From Colwellia sp. 12G3 (GTDB lineage: Bacteria > Pseudomonadota > Gammaproteobacteria > Enterobacterales > Alteromonadaceae): 64,000 nucleotides of DNA. Of this stretch, positions 48,396-57,931 are shown piece by piece. Within the stretch, counting starts at the first letter, position 1. The number at the start of each line of letters is the position of its first letter. The notes beneath the pieces were generated by a model, which had not been told where the DNA came from, ran no database searches, and saw only the letters and a list, made by a program, of their open reading frames with translations. The stretch spans positions 1 through 64,000 of the forward strand of contig NZ_PJAQ01000012.1 of NCBI RefSeq assembly GCF_002836775.1, in the 5' to 3' direction. Position numbers and translations under genes: made by a program.

Positions 48396-49655
48396 ATGAA
48401 AAAACTTCTTATTATTGGCTATGTTTGGCCTGAACCTAATTCTTCTGCGGCAGGTAGCCGTATGATGCAGTTAATCCACTTCTTTCAAGCGCAAAGTTAC
48501 CAGATTACCTTTGCCAGCCCAGCGCAACAAACAGAGCACATGGTTGATTTACGTGCTTTAAATATAGCCGTTGAAAATATCAGTCTCAATTGCACCAGCT
48601 TTGATAATTTCATTAAGGAATTACAACCTAATACAGTGATGTTTGATCGTTTTATGATGGAAGAACAGTTTGGCTGGCGTGTTAGTGAACAATGCCCACA
48701 AGCACTGCGTATTCTAGATACCGAAGATTTATTCTCTTTACGTAATGGGCGTCATCAAGCTTATAAAGAAAAACGTCACATCACCGATGAAGATTTACTG
48801 ACTAGTGATATGGCTAAACGTGAAGTCGCTGCAATATTTCGCTCAGACATTAGTTTGATGATCTCAAGTATTGAAGTTGAATTATTGCAGCGTTTATTTA
48901 AAGTTGATGCCTGTTTACTTCACTATTGCCCTTTTATGTTAAGCCAAGCCCAGTTAATTCAGCAAAATCCAAGTTATCAACAGCGTAATGATTTTATGGC
49001 GATAGGTAATTTTCGCCATGCGCCAAACTGGGACGCTGTGTTGTGGCTCAAACAGCAAATCTGGCCACTGATACGCAAACAATTACCGAATGCGAAACTG
49101 AATATTTATGGCGCATACCCGCCACCGAAAGCGACTGACTTACATGATGATAAATCAGGGTTTTTGGTAAAAGGTTGGGTTGATGATGCAGTACTTGCTA
49201 TGCAAAGTGCCAAAGTCTGTTTAGCACCACTACGTTTTGGCGCAGGTATTAAAGGCAAACTAGCTGAAGCTATGTATTGCAGTACACCATCAGTAACCAC
49301 TGATATTGGCGCAGAAAGTATGCAAACTGATTTACCTTGGGCGGGCGAAATAGCCAATGAGCCACAAGCTATTGCCGATGCTGCGGTAAAGCTCTATCAA
49401 GATGAAAGCACTTGGCAAGTTGCTAGTGATTTAGGGCAACAAAATGCTCAGTTAATGTATCAAGAAGAAAGCATTCTAACAGAGCTAGCCAATTGCTTAT
49501 CAAAGCTTTCAGCTAATCTTGAGCAACATAGACAATTGAATTTTATTGGCAGTATGCTTAATCATCACCACCATAAAAGTACCCAATACATGTCGCAATG
49601 GATTGATGTTAAAACGCAGTTGAAAGTTTTTGCTGAAGGGGATGAGGATAAATAG
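48396..49655 (+). CDS. GT4-like glycosyltransferase
   Basis: 419 aa. GT-B fold: N-terminal LLIIGYVWPEPNSSAAGSR with an Ala-Gly-Ser motif, and the C-terminal nucleotide-sugar domain (MAIGNFRHAPNWDAVLWLKQ, GAYPPPKATDL, LAPLRFGAGIKGKLAEAMYC) carrying the acidic-to-GxGIKxK pattern of GT4 enzymes. No signal peptide. The sugar and acceptor are unknown and no polysaccharide cluster is adjacent, so it is an isolated transferase. Confidence 0.85.
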   Translation: MKKLLIIGYVWPEPNSSAAGSRMMQLIHFFQAQSYQITFASPAQQTEHMVDLRALNIAVENISLNCTSFDNFIKELQPNTVMFDRFMMEEQFGWRVSEQCPQALRILDTEDLFSLRNGRHQAYKEKRHITDEDLLTSDMAKREVAAIFRSDISLMISSIEVELLQRLFKVDACLLHYCPFMLSQAQLIQQNPSYQQRNDFMAIGNFRHAPNWDAVLWLKQQIWPLIRKQLPNAKLNIYGAYPPPKATDLHDDKSGFLVKGWVDDAVLAMQSAKVCLAPLRFGAGIKGKLAEAMYCSTPSVTTDIGAESMQTDLPWAGEIANEPQAIADAAVKLYQDESTWQVASDLGQQNAQLMYQEESILTELANCLSKLSANLEQHRQLNFIGSMLNHHHHKSTQYMSQWIDVKTQLKVFAEGDEDK

Positions 49656-49662
49656 AGAGAGT

Positions 49663-49696
49663 GGCTAGCTTTGGTTAATCAGCTAGCCGACTTTTT
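49663..49696 (+). terminator. Terminator after the glycosyltransferase gene
   Basis: GGCTAGCT and AGCTAGCC form a perfect 8-bp stem around about 10 bases, followed by a T run. Confidence 0.85.
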
Positions 49697-49715
49697 GTTC
49701 TTTCAGTTATTCATT

Positions 49716-49882
49716 AGGCAGGAATTCAGTTTTTAGTGTGTGATAAAGACAATACAATGGATTCCTAACAAGATACTGGGGGAATGACAGCGAATCTAAG
49801 GTAGATAATCGCAAGGCCAGCGAATAGCTATCACCTCGTTTTCGTCACTCCGGTTGTTTCTTAAGCTGGAATCCAGTTTTAT
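49716..49882. repeat. Imperfect interspersed inverted repeat
   Basis: Two arms, starting GGATTCCTAACA and ending GCTGGAATCC, are inverted copies with about 75 percent match. An inner pair GGGGAATGACAGCGAA and TTCGTCACTCC extends the symmetry. A further GGAATTCAGTTTT lies to the left. It resembles the GGAATCCAG/CTGGATTCC repeats that occur in intergenic DNA of many marine gammaproteobacteria. No ORF. The rest of the 49656-49998 gap shows nothing. Confidence 0.65.
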
Positions 49883-49998
49883 GTTAAAGGTGAACTTCAC
49901 TCTGATCGCTATTGTTAGGGCAAAGCTCTGTTGACTAAAGAGTCAAATATGATTGAATAATAGCGTTCAGAGCCTTATTTTACATGGCGACTATAATG

Positions 49999-50475
49999 CT
50001 AATCGACAAAGATTTGCATCTCTTCACCAATTTGCTTGCGCATTTCCATCAGTTTAACGGCAGAAGCATGTTGTTTCTTATCGGCTTCACTTTCGGGGAT
50101 CCACTGCGGTACACGTTCAGATTGACCATTTTGATCAACGGCAACCATGATAACAATACAGTGCGTAGTTAAGCGGCGGTTTAATGATTTAGGATCGCAG
50201 GCGTTAACTTCTAGGGCAATATGTATTGAAGAATTACCGGTAAAGATTACTTTAGCTTCTACCTCAACTAAACTACCAACATGAATAGGAGCAACAAACC
50301 GAATACCACCAGCATAAGCCGTAACACAGTAACGACCACTCCAACCAGCAGCACAGGCATAAGCGGCTAAATCGATCCACTTCATCACAGCGCCACCATG
50401 CACTTTACCACCAAAATTCACATCTTGTGGTTCGGCTAAAAATCTTAAAGTAATGTCGCGTTGTGGTGCATTCAT
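49999..50475 (-). CDS. Acyl-CoA thioesterase (hot-dog fold)
   Basis: 158 aa. LAEPQDVNFGGKVHGGAVMK with the catalytic aspartate region (MKWIDLAAYACAA), and IRFVAPIHVGSLVEVEAK, are the BACH/YciA-type acyl-CoA hydrolase pattern. The enzyme hydrolyses medium or long acyl-CoA in the cytoplasm. Single gene. I cannot assign chain length. Confidence 0.85.
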   Translation of the reverse strand: MNAPQRDITLRFLAEPQDVNFGGKVHGGAVMKWIDLAAYACAAGWSGRYCVTAYAGGIRFVAPIHVGSLVEVEAKVIFTGNSSIHIALEVNACDPKSLNRRLTTHCIVIMVAVDQNGQSERVPQWIPESEADKKQHASAVKLMEMRKQIGEEMQIFVD

Positions 50476-50801
50476 AAATGAGCTCTTTATCGTTAATGAC
50501 TTGTATTCAGGAGATTCTGAAGGAGATTGCTAAAAATATAGTGTTCACTACTAATTAGCAAATAATATCTGTTAGGGAATTTGACAAGGTGAGTATATAC
50601 ATAGCGTTGCCCTTTGGAATTAATTGATAAGTGTTAAGTTATTAGCCAGTGGGTATAACGGCTTTGTGTTGGTTTTAATGGCATCAAAATTACTGTGCCA
50701 AAATATAAAATAGGCCCAAGGGTGAATTTCAACTGTAAAATAATGTGCTTTGGGTATTGCCGTCTATTAATAGCAAATAGGTTTTTTTGAGGGGAAAGTA
50801 G
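50476..50801. other. Intergenic gap with no recognised feature
   Basis: AT-rich sequence between the thioesterase start and the DUF2780 gene end. No ORF, repeat or promoter convinces me apart from the hairpin that follows. Confidence 0.4.
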
Positions 50802-50832
50802 AATAGCCAACGACTTCTCAGTCGTTGCTATT
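50802..50832. terminator. Hairpin after the DUF2780 gene
   Basis: AATAGCCAACGAC and GTCGTTGCTATT pair with one bulged C around a 6-base loop. It is at the 3' end of the minus-strand gene, with a poor T run, so it may be a weak terminator. Confidence 0.55.
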
Positions 50833-50847
50833 ATTACTGATACGCTA

Positions 50848-51396
50848 TTATAAGAAGCTTAAGCCCTGTTTTAATACTGCAGCCGCATCTTTATAACCGC
50901 TGTTGTCTAAATAAGCAGTAAAGCTATTGATTAAACCGGGAACTTGCTCGCTAGAAACCCCTAGTTTGCTAAAGGCCGAATTTAAATAATCGACACTTTC
51001 GGCTTTCTTTCCGGCATCGCCAGCATTAGAAAATAAAGAGCTCATTGATGATTTAGTTACTTTAGGCGCTTTATCTAAATAGCTTTGTGTATCGGGTACC
51101 GCTTTACTGATTAGAGCAAAATTTTCCTGGCTTAAATTATCTTGTGCTACTTTAAGTATTGAGCCAAAACTTGCAGCGACTGTACCCTCAGATAAGTTTA
51201 ACTGTTTCGCTGCATATTCTATCATAGCATTAGTTTCTAATGGCACTCCGGCATCCTTAGCCGCAGCTTTAAGCTGGTCAGTTGACGATTTAGTGATAGC
51301 GCCTAAGTCGATAGCAGAAGCTGTCATTGAGATTAAGCTAGTTAGAGCCAATGAGGCAGATAGACATATAATTGATAATTTCACGGTTAACTCCAT
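50848..51396 (-). CDS. DUF2780 (VcgC/VcgE) exported protein
   Basis: 182 aa with a signal peptide (to about residue 28, ISMTASA) and an all-alpha body: LNLSEGTVAASFGSILKVAQ, DNLSQENFALISKAVPDTQS and KLGVSSEQVPGLINSFTAYL. This is the DUF2780 pattern known from Vibrio VcgC/VcgE. Function unknown. A GGAG site precedes the ATG. Confidence 0.85.
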   Translation of the reverse strand: MELTVKLSIICLSASLALTSLISMTASAIDLGAITKSSTDQLKAAAKDAGVPLETNAMIEYAAKQLNLSEGTVAASFGSILKVAQDNLSQENFALISKAVPDTQSYLDKAPKVTKSSMSSLFSNAGDAGKKAESVDYLNSAFSKLGVSSEQVPGLINSFTAYLDNSGYKDAAAVLKQGLSFL

Positions 51397-52055
51397 GTTA
51401 AATTTTTGTAATTAATTACTTTAACATGCTTAATGAAATTATTGATGAGAATTGTTTAGTAGAATTAAATAGCGTTGCACAAATAAAAAGGCCTTTCTCA
51501 AAAGAGAAAGGCCTGAAATGCTCGCATTATGGTCTTGTTACCAAGCTTCTTATTATTAATTTTTAGCTACTATTTTTTTATTATTTTTAGTTTGTAGCTA
51601 TTTTTGTTTTTGTTTTTATTATTGTTTTTCTTTAGCGCAGGCATTTTATACCAAAGCCTTTTTACCATCGCAAGAACTTTAGTAGAGCATAAACTCGACG
51701 AGTTTTTTCGTAGTAAACAAGTTGAACAAACATATACTGCTAAGTTATTGATTCGAAGTTCATTGGTAAAAATCAAGCATAAATGTATCTCTTTAAAATA
51801 TAGTTAAATAAATTGAACTTTTATTTTTAGCGTGTATTTAATTGTTGTTTCAATGTCATTGTATTTTTCAGGAGTGTTGATTTAGCGCATAGATCAAAAG
51901 ACTGGTCGATGCTAAACTGCGCAGTATAAAATACATTGGCGAGTTACTTTTAAACAACCGCCACTAAATAACTAAATTAAATGAGTCATAGTGCATTATT
52001 ACGAAGAAGTAATTGTTCAATGTGACTACTAAAGCAAAAATAAGAGGAACTATTG
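51397..52055. other. 659-bp gap with an orphan terminator
   Basis: Mostly T-rich DNA between the DUF2780 gene and hemE. A minus-strand terminator at 51485 has no annotated gene before it, so a small RNA may be encoded here. One 67-codon + strand frame (51604-51807) is judged doubtful. Confidence 0.4.
51485..51514 (-). terminator. Orphan minus-strand terminator
   Basis: AGGCCTTTCTC and GAGAAAGGCCT form a perfect 11-bp stem around AAAA. On the minus strand TTTTTATTT follows. No gene lies directly upstream on that strand. Confidence 0.75.
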
Positions 52056-53123
52056 GTGACAGAATTAAAAAATGATACCTATTTACGTGCGCTATTAAAG
52101 CAACCAGTAGATTACACGCCTGTATGGATGATGCGTCAAGCGGGTCGCTATTTACCAGAGTATCGTGCGGTACGTAAAGAAGCCGGCGACTTTATGTCGG
52201 TATGTAAAAATGCTGAATTGGCTTGTGAAGTAACCATTCAACCGTTACGTCGATTTCCTTTAGATGCAGCCATTTTGTTTAGTGATATTTTAACTATTCC
52301 AGATGCAATGGGCTTAGGTTTATACTTTGAAACAGGTGAGGGACCAAAATTCGAACGTCCTATTACCTGTAAAGCTGATGTTGATAAAATTGCCGTACCT
52401 GATCCAGAAGATGAATTAGGTTATGTAATGAATGCCGTTCGTACTATTCGCAAAGAACTAAAAGGTGAGGTACCGCTTATTGGTTTTTCAGGTAGCCCTT
52501 GGACATTAGCAACTTATATGATTGAAGGTGGCAGCTCTAAAGCGTTCACTAAAATTAAAAAGATGATGTTTTCTGAACCACAAACATTACATTTGTTACT
52601 TGATAAGTTAGCTGATTCAGTCATCAGTTACTTAAATGCTCAAATTGCTGCAGGCGCACAATCAGTCATGGTATTTGATACTTGGGGCGGCGTATTATCG
52701 CCACGTGATTATAAAGACTTTTCTTTACAATATATGGCGAAAATCGTAGATGGTTTAACACGTCATAATGAAGGCCGTAAAGTGCCAGTGACGTTATTCA
52801 CTAAAAATTCGGGCATGTGGTTAGAGTCTATTGCGGCAACAGGTTGTGATGCTGTTGGCTTAGATTGGACCATCGACATTGAAAACGCAAAAGCACGCAT
52901 TGGTGATAAAGTTGCGCTACAAGGCAATATGGATCCATCCATGTTATACGCACCATTACCACGTATTGAACAAGAAGTTTCAAAAATACTTGCTGGTTTT
53001 GGTGACGGCGGGACAGGTCACGTATTTAACTTAGGTCATGGTATTCACCCTGACGTGAACCCTGATCATGCGGGTCACTTTATCGAGTCTGTGCATCGTT
53101 TAAGTAAGCCTTATCATAAATAA
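52056..53123 (+). CDS. hemE: Uroporphyrinogen decarboxylase
   Basis: Converts uroporphyrinogen III to coproporphyrinogen III in haem synthesis. [17 protein letters not shown] is the family signature with the substrate arginines. [20 protein letters not shown] and [14 protein letters not shown] follow. 355 aa, nearly colinear with E. coli HemE. I start at the GTG giving MTELKND, which has GAGG eight bases upstream; the TTG immediately before it is also in frame. Ends with a strong terminator. Confidence 0.97.
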   Translation: MTELKNDTYLRALLKQPVDYTPVWMMRQAGRYLPEYRAVRKEAGDFMSVCKNAELACEVTIQPLRRFPLDAAILFSDILTIPDAMGLGLYFETGEGPKFERPITCKADVDKIAVPDPEDELGYVMNAVRTIRKELKGEVPLIGFSGSPWTLATYMIEGGSSKAFTKIKKMMFSEPQTLHLLLDKLADSVISYLNAQIAAGAQSVMVFDTWGGVLSPRDYKDFSLQYMAKIVDGLTRHNEGRKVPVTLFTKNSGMWLESIAATGCDAVGLDWTIDIENAKARIGDKVALQGNMDPSMLYAPLPRIEQEVSKILAGFGDGGTGHVFNLGHGIHPDVNPDHAGHFIESVHRLSKPYHK

Positions 53124-53172
53124 AAAGCTTTAGTTATCGCGGGTGTTAACTCGCTTTATAGTAAAGACAATT

Positions 53173-53198
53173 AAGCCGCTGTTAACAGCGGCTTTTTT
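53173..53198 (+). terminator. hemE terminator
   Basis: AAGCCGCTGTT and AACAGCGGCTT form a continuous inverted repeat followed by a T run. Confidence 0.9.
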
Positions 53199-53285
53199 AT
53201 GGGCTAAGTTTATCTCTACTTTTTGCAAACTTTCTAACGTCTTTCGTTCAAGACCTCTTTTTTATCAACCTCTGGATTTATATGT

Positions 53286-53345
53286 AATACCAATCTATTA
53301 AATTTATTCCCACCTCAGGGCTATGTCAGAGAAGCTAGAACAAAT
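53286..53345. repeat. Truncated copy of the TACCAA MITE (left end)
   Basis: TAATACCAATCTATTAAATT, then TATTCCCACCTCAGGGCT, parallels the left end of the 31337 element. The matching right end is not found nearby. A decayed relic is likely. Confidence 0.6.
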
Positions 53346-53583
53346 AAAATTTGTGTTGATATATACCCGTTACCAATCAAAGTGCAGGGTTTTAGCGGGA
53401 ATTATGAGCTAGGATTTTGTCGATAGAGACTTGCGGACATACTCTGTTACATTGCTACAAATCGTTATGGTCAAAGTGTTGTTTTCTTGCATTTATTGTT
53501 ATTTTTCAATTTGTTACCTTGTTGTACTGAGTGTTTATACCGTGTTTTTACATTAGTTATCAAAAATTAATAACAAACTGTAC

Positions 53584-53615
53584 TTGTGTTGTGGTGTGCT
53601 GGTGGTGTATAACAC
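53584..53615 (+). promoter_or_regulatory. Promoter with overlapping operator of the GntR-ABC operon
   Basis: TTGTGT and TATAAC are spaced 18 bases apart. The palindrome GTGT-ATA-ACAC (53605-53615) overlaps the -10 box. This resembles autoregulatory sites of YtrA-type repressors. The gene start is 35 bp downstream. Confidence 0.45.
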
Positions 53616-53649
53616 TACTATCTTTTTGGTATTATTCAAGGAACAGGGC

Positions 53650-54009
53650 ATGACACCTCAATGGGATCCAGAAAAACCGATATACCTACAACTGTATCAG
53701 CAAGTAGTGACTCGCATATTAGATGGCTATATTAAGGAAGGCGAAGCTTTACCTTCTGTGAGAAAAGTAGCAGCTGAATATCAACTTAATCCAATTACTA
53801 TTTCAAAGGCGTATCAGATGTTACAGGACGAAGAAGTTGTAGAAAAGCAACGTGGTAAGGGTTTGTTTGTTATGCCAGGAGCACAAGTGTTGATGTTAGA
53901 TAGAGAGCGTGAAAGCTTTTTGTCACACCAGTGGCCTGAAGTATTGAAACAAATTACCCGACTTAAACTTTCGCCAGAACAGCTATTAACCAGCAGTATG
54001 GAGGGTTAA
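53650..54009 (+). CDS. GntR family regulator, YtrA subfamily
   Basis: 119 aa: winged HTH (YLQLYQQVVTRILDGYIKEG, LPSVRKVAAEYQLNPITISK, KQRGKGLFVM), followed by only about 40 residues instead of an effector domain. That short form is the YtrA subfamily, which controls adjacent ABC exporters. The ATG has AGGAAC upstream. A 22-codon extension to 53584 is hydrophobic and rejected. It is first in an operon with the ATPase and permease genes. Confidence 0.9.
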   Translation: MTPQWDPEKPIYLQLYQQVVTRILDGYIKEGEALPSVRKVAAEYQLNPITISKAYQMLQDEEVVEKQRGKGLFVMPGAQVLMLDRERESFLSHQWPEVLKQITRLKLSPEQLLTSSMEG

Positions 54010-54011
54010 TT

Positions 54012-54869
54012 ATGAGCGCATTAATTTCAGTAAATAACGTCAGTAAATCCTTTGGTAAAAAGAAGGTGCTTTCGTCAGTAAATTTCTCGGTGAATGCAGG
54101 ACAAATCGTTGGTTTGGTTGGGCCGAATGGCGCAGGAAAAACTACCTGCTTACAAGCTATTTTAGGTTTAACGGACTTTGAGGGCGATATTAGTGTTTTA
54201 GGCTTTCACCCTAAAAAAGATCGCGTTAGCATGCTAAACGATGTGACCTATATAGCCGACGTTGCTATTTTACCAAAATGGTTAAAAGTGTCACAAGCAT
54301 TAACTTACATGCAAGATATCCATAAAAACTTTAATATTGAAAAAGCAAAAGGGTTCTTAGCCAAAACCAACATTACCTTAACAGATAAAGTAAAGACCTT
54401 ATCAAAAGGTATGGTTGCGCAGTTACACTTAGCACTTATTTTAGCGGTTGACGCCAAAGTACTTGTGTTAGATGAGCCTACCTTAGGTTTAGATATATTA
54501 ACGCGTCGTCAATTTTATAATCACTTACTTGAAGACTTTTACACCGAAGAAAAGTGTATCGTCATTACCACTCACCAAATAGAAGAGATAGAGCACATTC
54601 TTACCGATGTTGCCTTTATTAAACAAGGTGAGATTGTCTTAGCACAAAGTACAGATGAAATTAGAGAACGCTTTAATCTTGTCGCAGTGAGCAATGAGCA
54701 AGTTGATAACGCTGATGCATTAACGCCGTTATTTAAAAATAGCATGATGGGATTAACCACGATGTTATTTGATAATCAAGATAAAGAAAAACTACAGGGT
54801 TTAGGGAAAGTGACAGTACCTAGCTTGGCCGATGTGTTTGTCGGTATCATGAATAAGGAGATGTGCTAA
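54012..54869 (+). CDS. ABC transporter ATP-binding protein
   Basis: 285 aa. Walker A GLVGPNGAGKTTCLQAILG; the signature appears as LSKGMVAQLHLALIL (LSKGM for LSGGQ). Walker B and D-loop VLVLDEPTLGLDILTRRQF, H-loop VITTHQ. The C-terminal 80 residues form the extension usual in drug, bacitracin-type or lantibiotic-type exporters. It starts three bases after the regulator stop and overlaps the permease start by one base. Confidence 0.92.
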   Translation: MSALISVNNVSKSFGKKKVLSSVNFSVNAGQIVGLVGPNGAGKTTCLQAILGLTDFEGDISVLGFHPKKDRVSMLNDVTYIADVAILPKWLKVSQALTYMQDIHKNFNIEKAKGFLAKTNITLTDKVKTLSKGMVAQLHLALILAVDAKVLVLDEPTLGLDILTRRQFYNHLLEDFYTEEKCIVITTHQIEEIEHILTDVAFIKQGEIVLAQSTDEIRERFNLVAVSNEQVDNADALTPLFKNSMMGLTTMLFDNQDKEKLQGLGKVTVPSLADVFVGIMNKEMC

Positions 54870-55777
54870 TGAATGTTTCTATAATGAAAGCCTCAGTTAA
54901 AAAAGAGCTGTGGGAATTTAGTGGCATGCTAACTTGGGTGCCAGTGGCGCTAGCGGGTATTTTCATTGTTATCCCGTTATTAATTATGCTGCTTAATGGC
55001 GTAGATATGAATGCAATACTTGAAGGGTTTAAACACTTGAGTGAAGCACAATACGGTGATGAGGTTGAGAAAGTATTTTTTGTATCAACTATTGCGTTAT
55101 TTGTGCCGTTTGTATTAGTCGGTTTTATTGTGCAATTATATTACTTTATTACCTGTTTATATGATGAGAGACGTGACCAATCAGTGATGTTTTGGCGTTC
55201 GTTACCTGTGTCAGATACCATGACTATTGCAAGCAAAGCATTAACGGGTGCGATTGTTATCCCGGCAATATTTTACTCTGCAGCGACTGTCCTATTTTTT
55301 ATAGGTTTAGTGTTAGCCTTTGTCGTTTGTGCCATTTTATCGCTAGGTTTTGATATTTCTCTGTGGGCTCTATGGTCAAGTACCAACATAGTAAGTGTTT
55401 TAGCTTCTATTTGGTTAACATTATTACCAACAGCTGTATGGTTATTACCACTGTATGCTTGGTTAATGTTGATGTCTATTTATGCGAAGAAAGCGCCATT
55501 TTTATGGGCGGTGTTACCGATCGTAGTGTTGCTAATTATTGAAGGTATTGTGGTACATTATTTACATTTATCACAGCCATTCTTTGGTCACTTTATCGCA
55601 GACTACTTTTCTATTGTCCCAGAAAACAGCACCTCGTTTGACATTGGTGATGAAAACGCTTCAATATTTTCGCCGGTACTGGCTGTACTTGCTAAGATTG
55701 ATTATCGTACCGTAATCGTCTCAGCTGCTTTATTATTCGCAACGTATTGGTTTAGAGTGAATAAACAAGAATCGTAA
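54869..55777 (+). CDS. ABC-2 type permease
   Basis: 302 aa with about six membrane segments (WVPVALAGIFIVIPLLIMLL, VPFVLVGFIVQLYYFITCLY, VIPAIFYSAATVLFFIGLVL and others). DERRDQSVMFWRSLPVSDT is the cytosolic loop typical of ABC-2 exporters with a YtrA regulator. The start is the ATG in TAATG, with AAGGAG eight bases upstream. The exported compound is unknown; a peptide antibiotic or envelope stress signal is possible by analogy. Confidence 0.9.
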   Translation: MNVSIMKASVKKELWEFSGMLTWVPVALAGIFIVIPLLIMLLNGVDMNAILEGFKHLSEAQYGDEVEKVFFVSTIALFVPFVLVGFIVQLYYFITCLYDERRDQSVMFWRSLPVSDTMTIASKALTGAIVIPAIFYSAATVLFFIGLVLAFVVCAILSLGFDISLWALWSSTNIVSVLASIWLTLLPTAVWLLPLYAWLMLMSIYAKKAPFLWAVLPIVVLLIIEGIVVHYLHLSQPFFGHFIADYFSIVPENSTSFDIGDENASIFSPVLAVLAKIDYRTVIVSAALLFATYWFRVNKQES

Positions 55778-55788
55778 TGTTAAACTAG

Positions 55789-55816
55789 GTGACTAACCCA
55801 TTGATTGGTTAGTCAC
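55789..55816 (+). terminator. Hairpin after the ABC operon
   Basis: GTGACTAACC and GGTTAGTCAC form a perfect 10-bp stem around an 8-base loop, followed by TTTA. Confidence 0.6.
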
Positions 55817-55858
55817 TTTACTAATGTTAAGTGTTAAGTAAAGCGTGAAGTACTAAGG

Positions 55859-55889
55859 AAATGCTAATATTAAAATATTGGCATTTTTT
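55859..55889 (+). terminator. Second terminator of the ABC operon
   Basis: AAATGCTAATATT pairs with AATATTGGCATTT with one G-T, followed by a T run on the + strand. It overlaps the stop codon of the convergent GGDEF gene. Confidence 0.7.
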
Positions 55890-57168
55890 ATAAGTAGAAA
55901 ACCTTATTTCTCCCCGAATTTTTAGCTTGATATAAAGCCTTATCCGCGCGAGAAAATAAGGCATCAAAAGCCTCATCACTGGGGAGAAAGCTTGAAACAC
56001 CAATGCTTACTGAAAGTTTTATCTCACCTTGCCAGTCACCGATAATTTTTAATTTGCTTTGCTCTTCTCTAATACGCTCTGCAAATGCCATAGCAGATTG
56101 CGATGATGTTTCAGGTAAAAGAATAGAAAACTCCTCACCACCGATACGCGCTAGAATATCAGTTTGTCTTAAATTCGCTTGAAGTTGCTTGGCAACCTCT
56201 ATTAAAACTTGATCGCCAACAGGGTGACCATATTGGTCATTGATACTTTTGAAATGATCAATATCAATAGAAATAAGTGTCATAGATAATGAGTAGCGCT
56301 TTGCGCGTTGATATTCTTTTCCTGCCTGCTCGGTGAAAAAACGTCGATTATATAAATTGGTTAATGGATCCGTATTGGCCAATTGCTTGAATTTTTCTTT
56401 TAGGTTGAACAATTCGGTGACGTCAGTTGAAAAGCCAATGAGTGCAGGTAATTTATCCGGTTGATTAAAGGGGACTTTAGTACTGATGTAATGACAGATA
56501 TCCCCCGCTTCCGTTTGAGTGCTTTCTTCAATTACTTGTTTTTTATTTGTTTCAAAAACCTGTTGATCGGATTGGTAAAAGTGTTCAGCCATTTCTTTAG
56601 GTAAAACATCAGTATCCTTTTTACCTATAATATTCTCGGCCCTATCGCCAAATAACTCGGCCACACGACTATTTACGTATAAAAAGGTCCGTTCGCAATC
56701 TTTGACATAAATATGGGCATCGATATTATTTAACATGGTATCAAGTAAATAACTTTGCTCATTGAGTTGTTCCTGAAGTTTTTTTTCTGCGGTGATATCA
56801 GTCGATATACCACACATGCCATTGACAATACCTTTACTGTTATAAAGTGGTTTTTTGACCACTTTATAAATATGCATTTCATTTTTTGCTTTAATAAAGT
56901 TGCTTTCTTCACTCTCAATCCTGATGGCTTGGTCCATGACTAGCCTATCATTTATTTGTAATTGTTTAGAAAGCGCTAAATCAAAAAAATGACTGTCATC
57001 AAAACCGACAACGTCAGCCAAGCTTTTCTCAAACAAGTCTAAAACCGCTTGGTTGGCATAGGTATACTTACCCGATAAATCTTTGGTATAAATAAAGGAA
57101 TCTATACTATCCAACACTTGATTTTTGATGCTATCAAAGGCGGTAGTTGTATTTTTTTCTTTACTCAA
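55888..57168 (-). CDS. Diguanylate cyclase with two PAS domains
   Basis: 426 aa, no membrane segment. PAS domains at about 8-130 (DSIDSFIYTKDLSGKYTYAN) and 138-255 (NIDAHIYVKDCERTFLYVN) precede a GGDEF domain at about 262-426. The active-site loop is GGEEF in RIGGEEFSILLPE, and an inhibitory-site RxxD (RQTD) lies five residues before it. DIDHFKSINDQYGHPVGDQV is the conserved substrate loop. It should make c-di-GMP in the cytoplasm. The PAS input is unknown. Confidence 0.93.
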   Translation of the reverse strand: MSKEKNTTTAFDSIKNQVLDSIDSFIYTKDLSGKYTYANQAVLDLFEKSLADVVGFDDSHFFDLALSKQLQINDRLVMDQAIRIESEESNFIKAKNEMHIYKVVKKPLYNSKGIVNGMCGISTDITAEKKLQEQLNEQSYLLDTMLNNIDAHIYVKDCERTFLYVNSRVAELFGDRAENIIGKKDTDVLPKEMAEHFYQSDQQVFETNKKQVIEESTQTEAGDICHYISTKVPFNQPDKLPALIGFSTDVTELFNLKEKFKQLANTDPLTNLYNRRFFTEQAGKEYQRAKRYSLSMTLISIDIDHFKSINDQYGHPVGDQVLIEVAKQLQANLRQTDILARIGGEEFSILLPETSSQSAMAFAERIREEQSKLKIIGDWQGEIKLSVSIGVSSFLPSDEAFDALFSRADKALYQAKNSGRNKVFYL

Positions 57169-57383
57169 AGTAATCGCCTAGGGTGAAAGGAATAGAAAAA
57201 TCATTAATATGTGGCTATTGGCATCTAATTAAAATATTAGCACAGCTAGCTAATAATAAAATAATCTGACCGTGAACTTGGCGATCTTTTAAGCTTAGCT
57301 AATATAAGTGATTCTTACTTTTGATGTCTTTTCAAAAAGCGTTATCGATATTACTCGGATATTTTTTAATAACAGGCGCAATA

Positions 57384-57411
57384 AAAAAGGTACTTTACTA
57401 AGTACCTTTTT
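57384..57411 (-). terminator. metJ terminator
   Basis: AAAAGGTACTT and AAGTACCTTTT form a perfect 11-bp stem around TACT with a flanking A tract, which is a T run on the minus strand. Confidence 0.85.
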
Positions 57412-57438
57412 GGGATTGCTTAATGTAACGTTCGAAAG

Positions 57439-57768
57439 TTACTCATCTTCAACTTCGTAAGCACTAAAGTCAGTAATACCTTTTGCTTCGAGCAAACGTC
57501 TAACACTGGCAGGTAATTTTTCATTATTATCTTTTGCTAAATCTTCATCGTCAGGCAGGGGCTGTCCAGTAAAGGCATGTAAAAACGCTTCACATAACAA
57601 TTCACTGTTAGTGGCATGGCGAAGGTTATTAACTTGACGTCTGGTGCGTTCATCGGTCAACACTTTTAAGACACGCAAAGGAATAGAAACGGTAATTTTC
57701 TTTACTTGCTCGCTCTTTTTACCGTGTTCGGCATAGGGATTTATATACTCGTCATTCCACTGAGCCAT
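57439..57768 (-). CDS. metJ: Methionine repressor MetJ
   Basis: 109 aa ribbon-helix-helix repressor using S-adenosylmethionine as corepressor. [20 protein letters not shown] (the beta strand and helix A) and [20 protein letters not shown] match E. coli MetJ closely. Divergent from metB across a spacer with two met-box arrays, so it represses metB-metL and probably itself. Confidence 0.97.
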   Translation of the reverse strand: MAQWNDEYINPYAEHGKKSEQVKKITVSIPLRVLKVLTDERTRRQVNNLRHATNSELLCEAFLHAFTGQPLPDDEDLAKDNNEKLPASVRRLLEAKGITDFSAYEVEDE

Positions 57769-57883
57769 GGGTATTCCTCTGTTTTGTTATAATACCCAAC
57801 AGATCAATAAATTAGTCCAGTTGGTATCGATATTCTATATTGTAATAGGGTAGATTTTACCTGTTGCATAAAACCAGTCAAGT

Positions 57884-57899
57884 AGAAGTTTAGAAGTCT
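57884..57899. promoter_or_regulatory. Met boxes, cluster 1
   Basis: Two adjacent 8-mers, AGAAGTTT and AGAAGTCT, resemble the MetJ box AGACGTCT. They lie in the metJ-metB spacer on the metJ side. Confidence 0.65.
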
Positions 57900-57931
57900 A
57901 AAAATACTTGACCCTATTAATGAAAGTGTTT

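Noticed and set aside
51604-51807. 67-codon + strand frame with a hydrophobic start
   Set aside because: It begins at TTG within a T-rich run, lacks an SD, and the hydrophobic part is explained by poly-T codons. It is not supported as a gene without conservation data.
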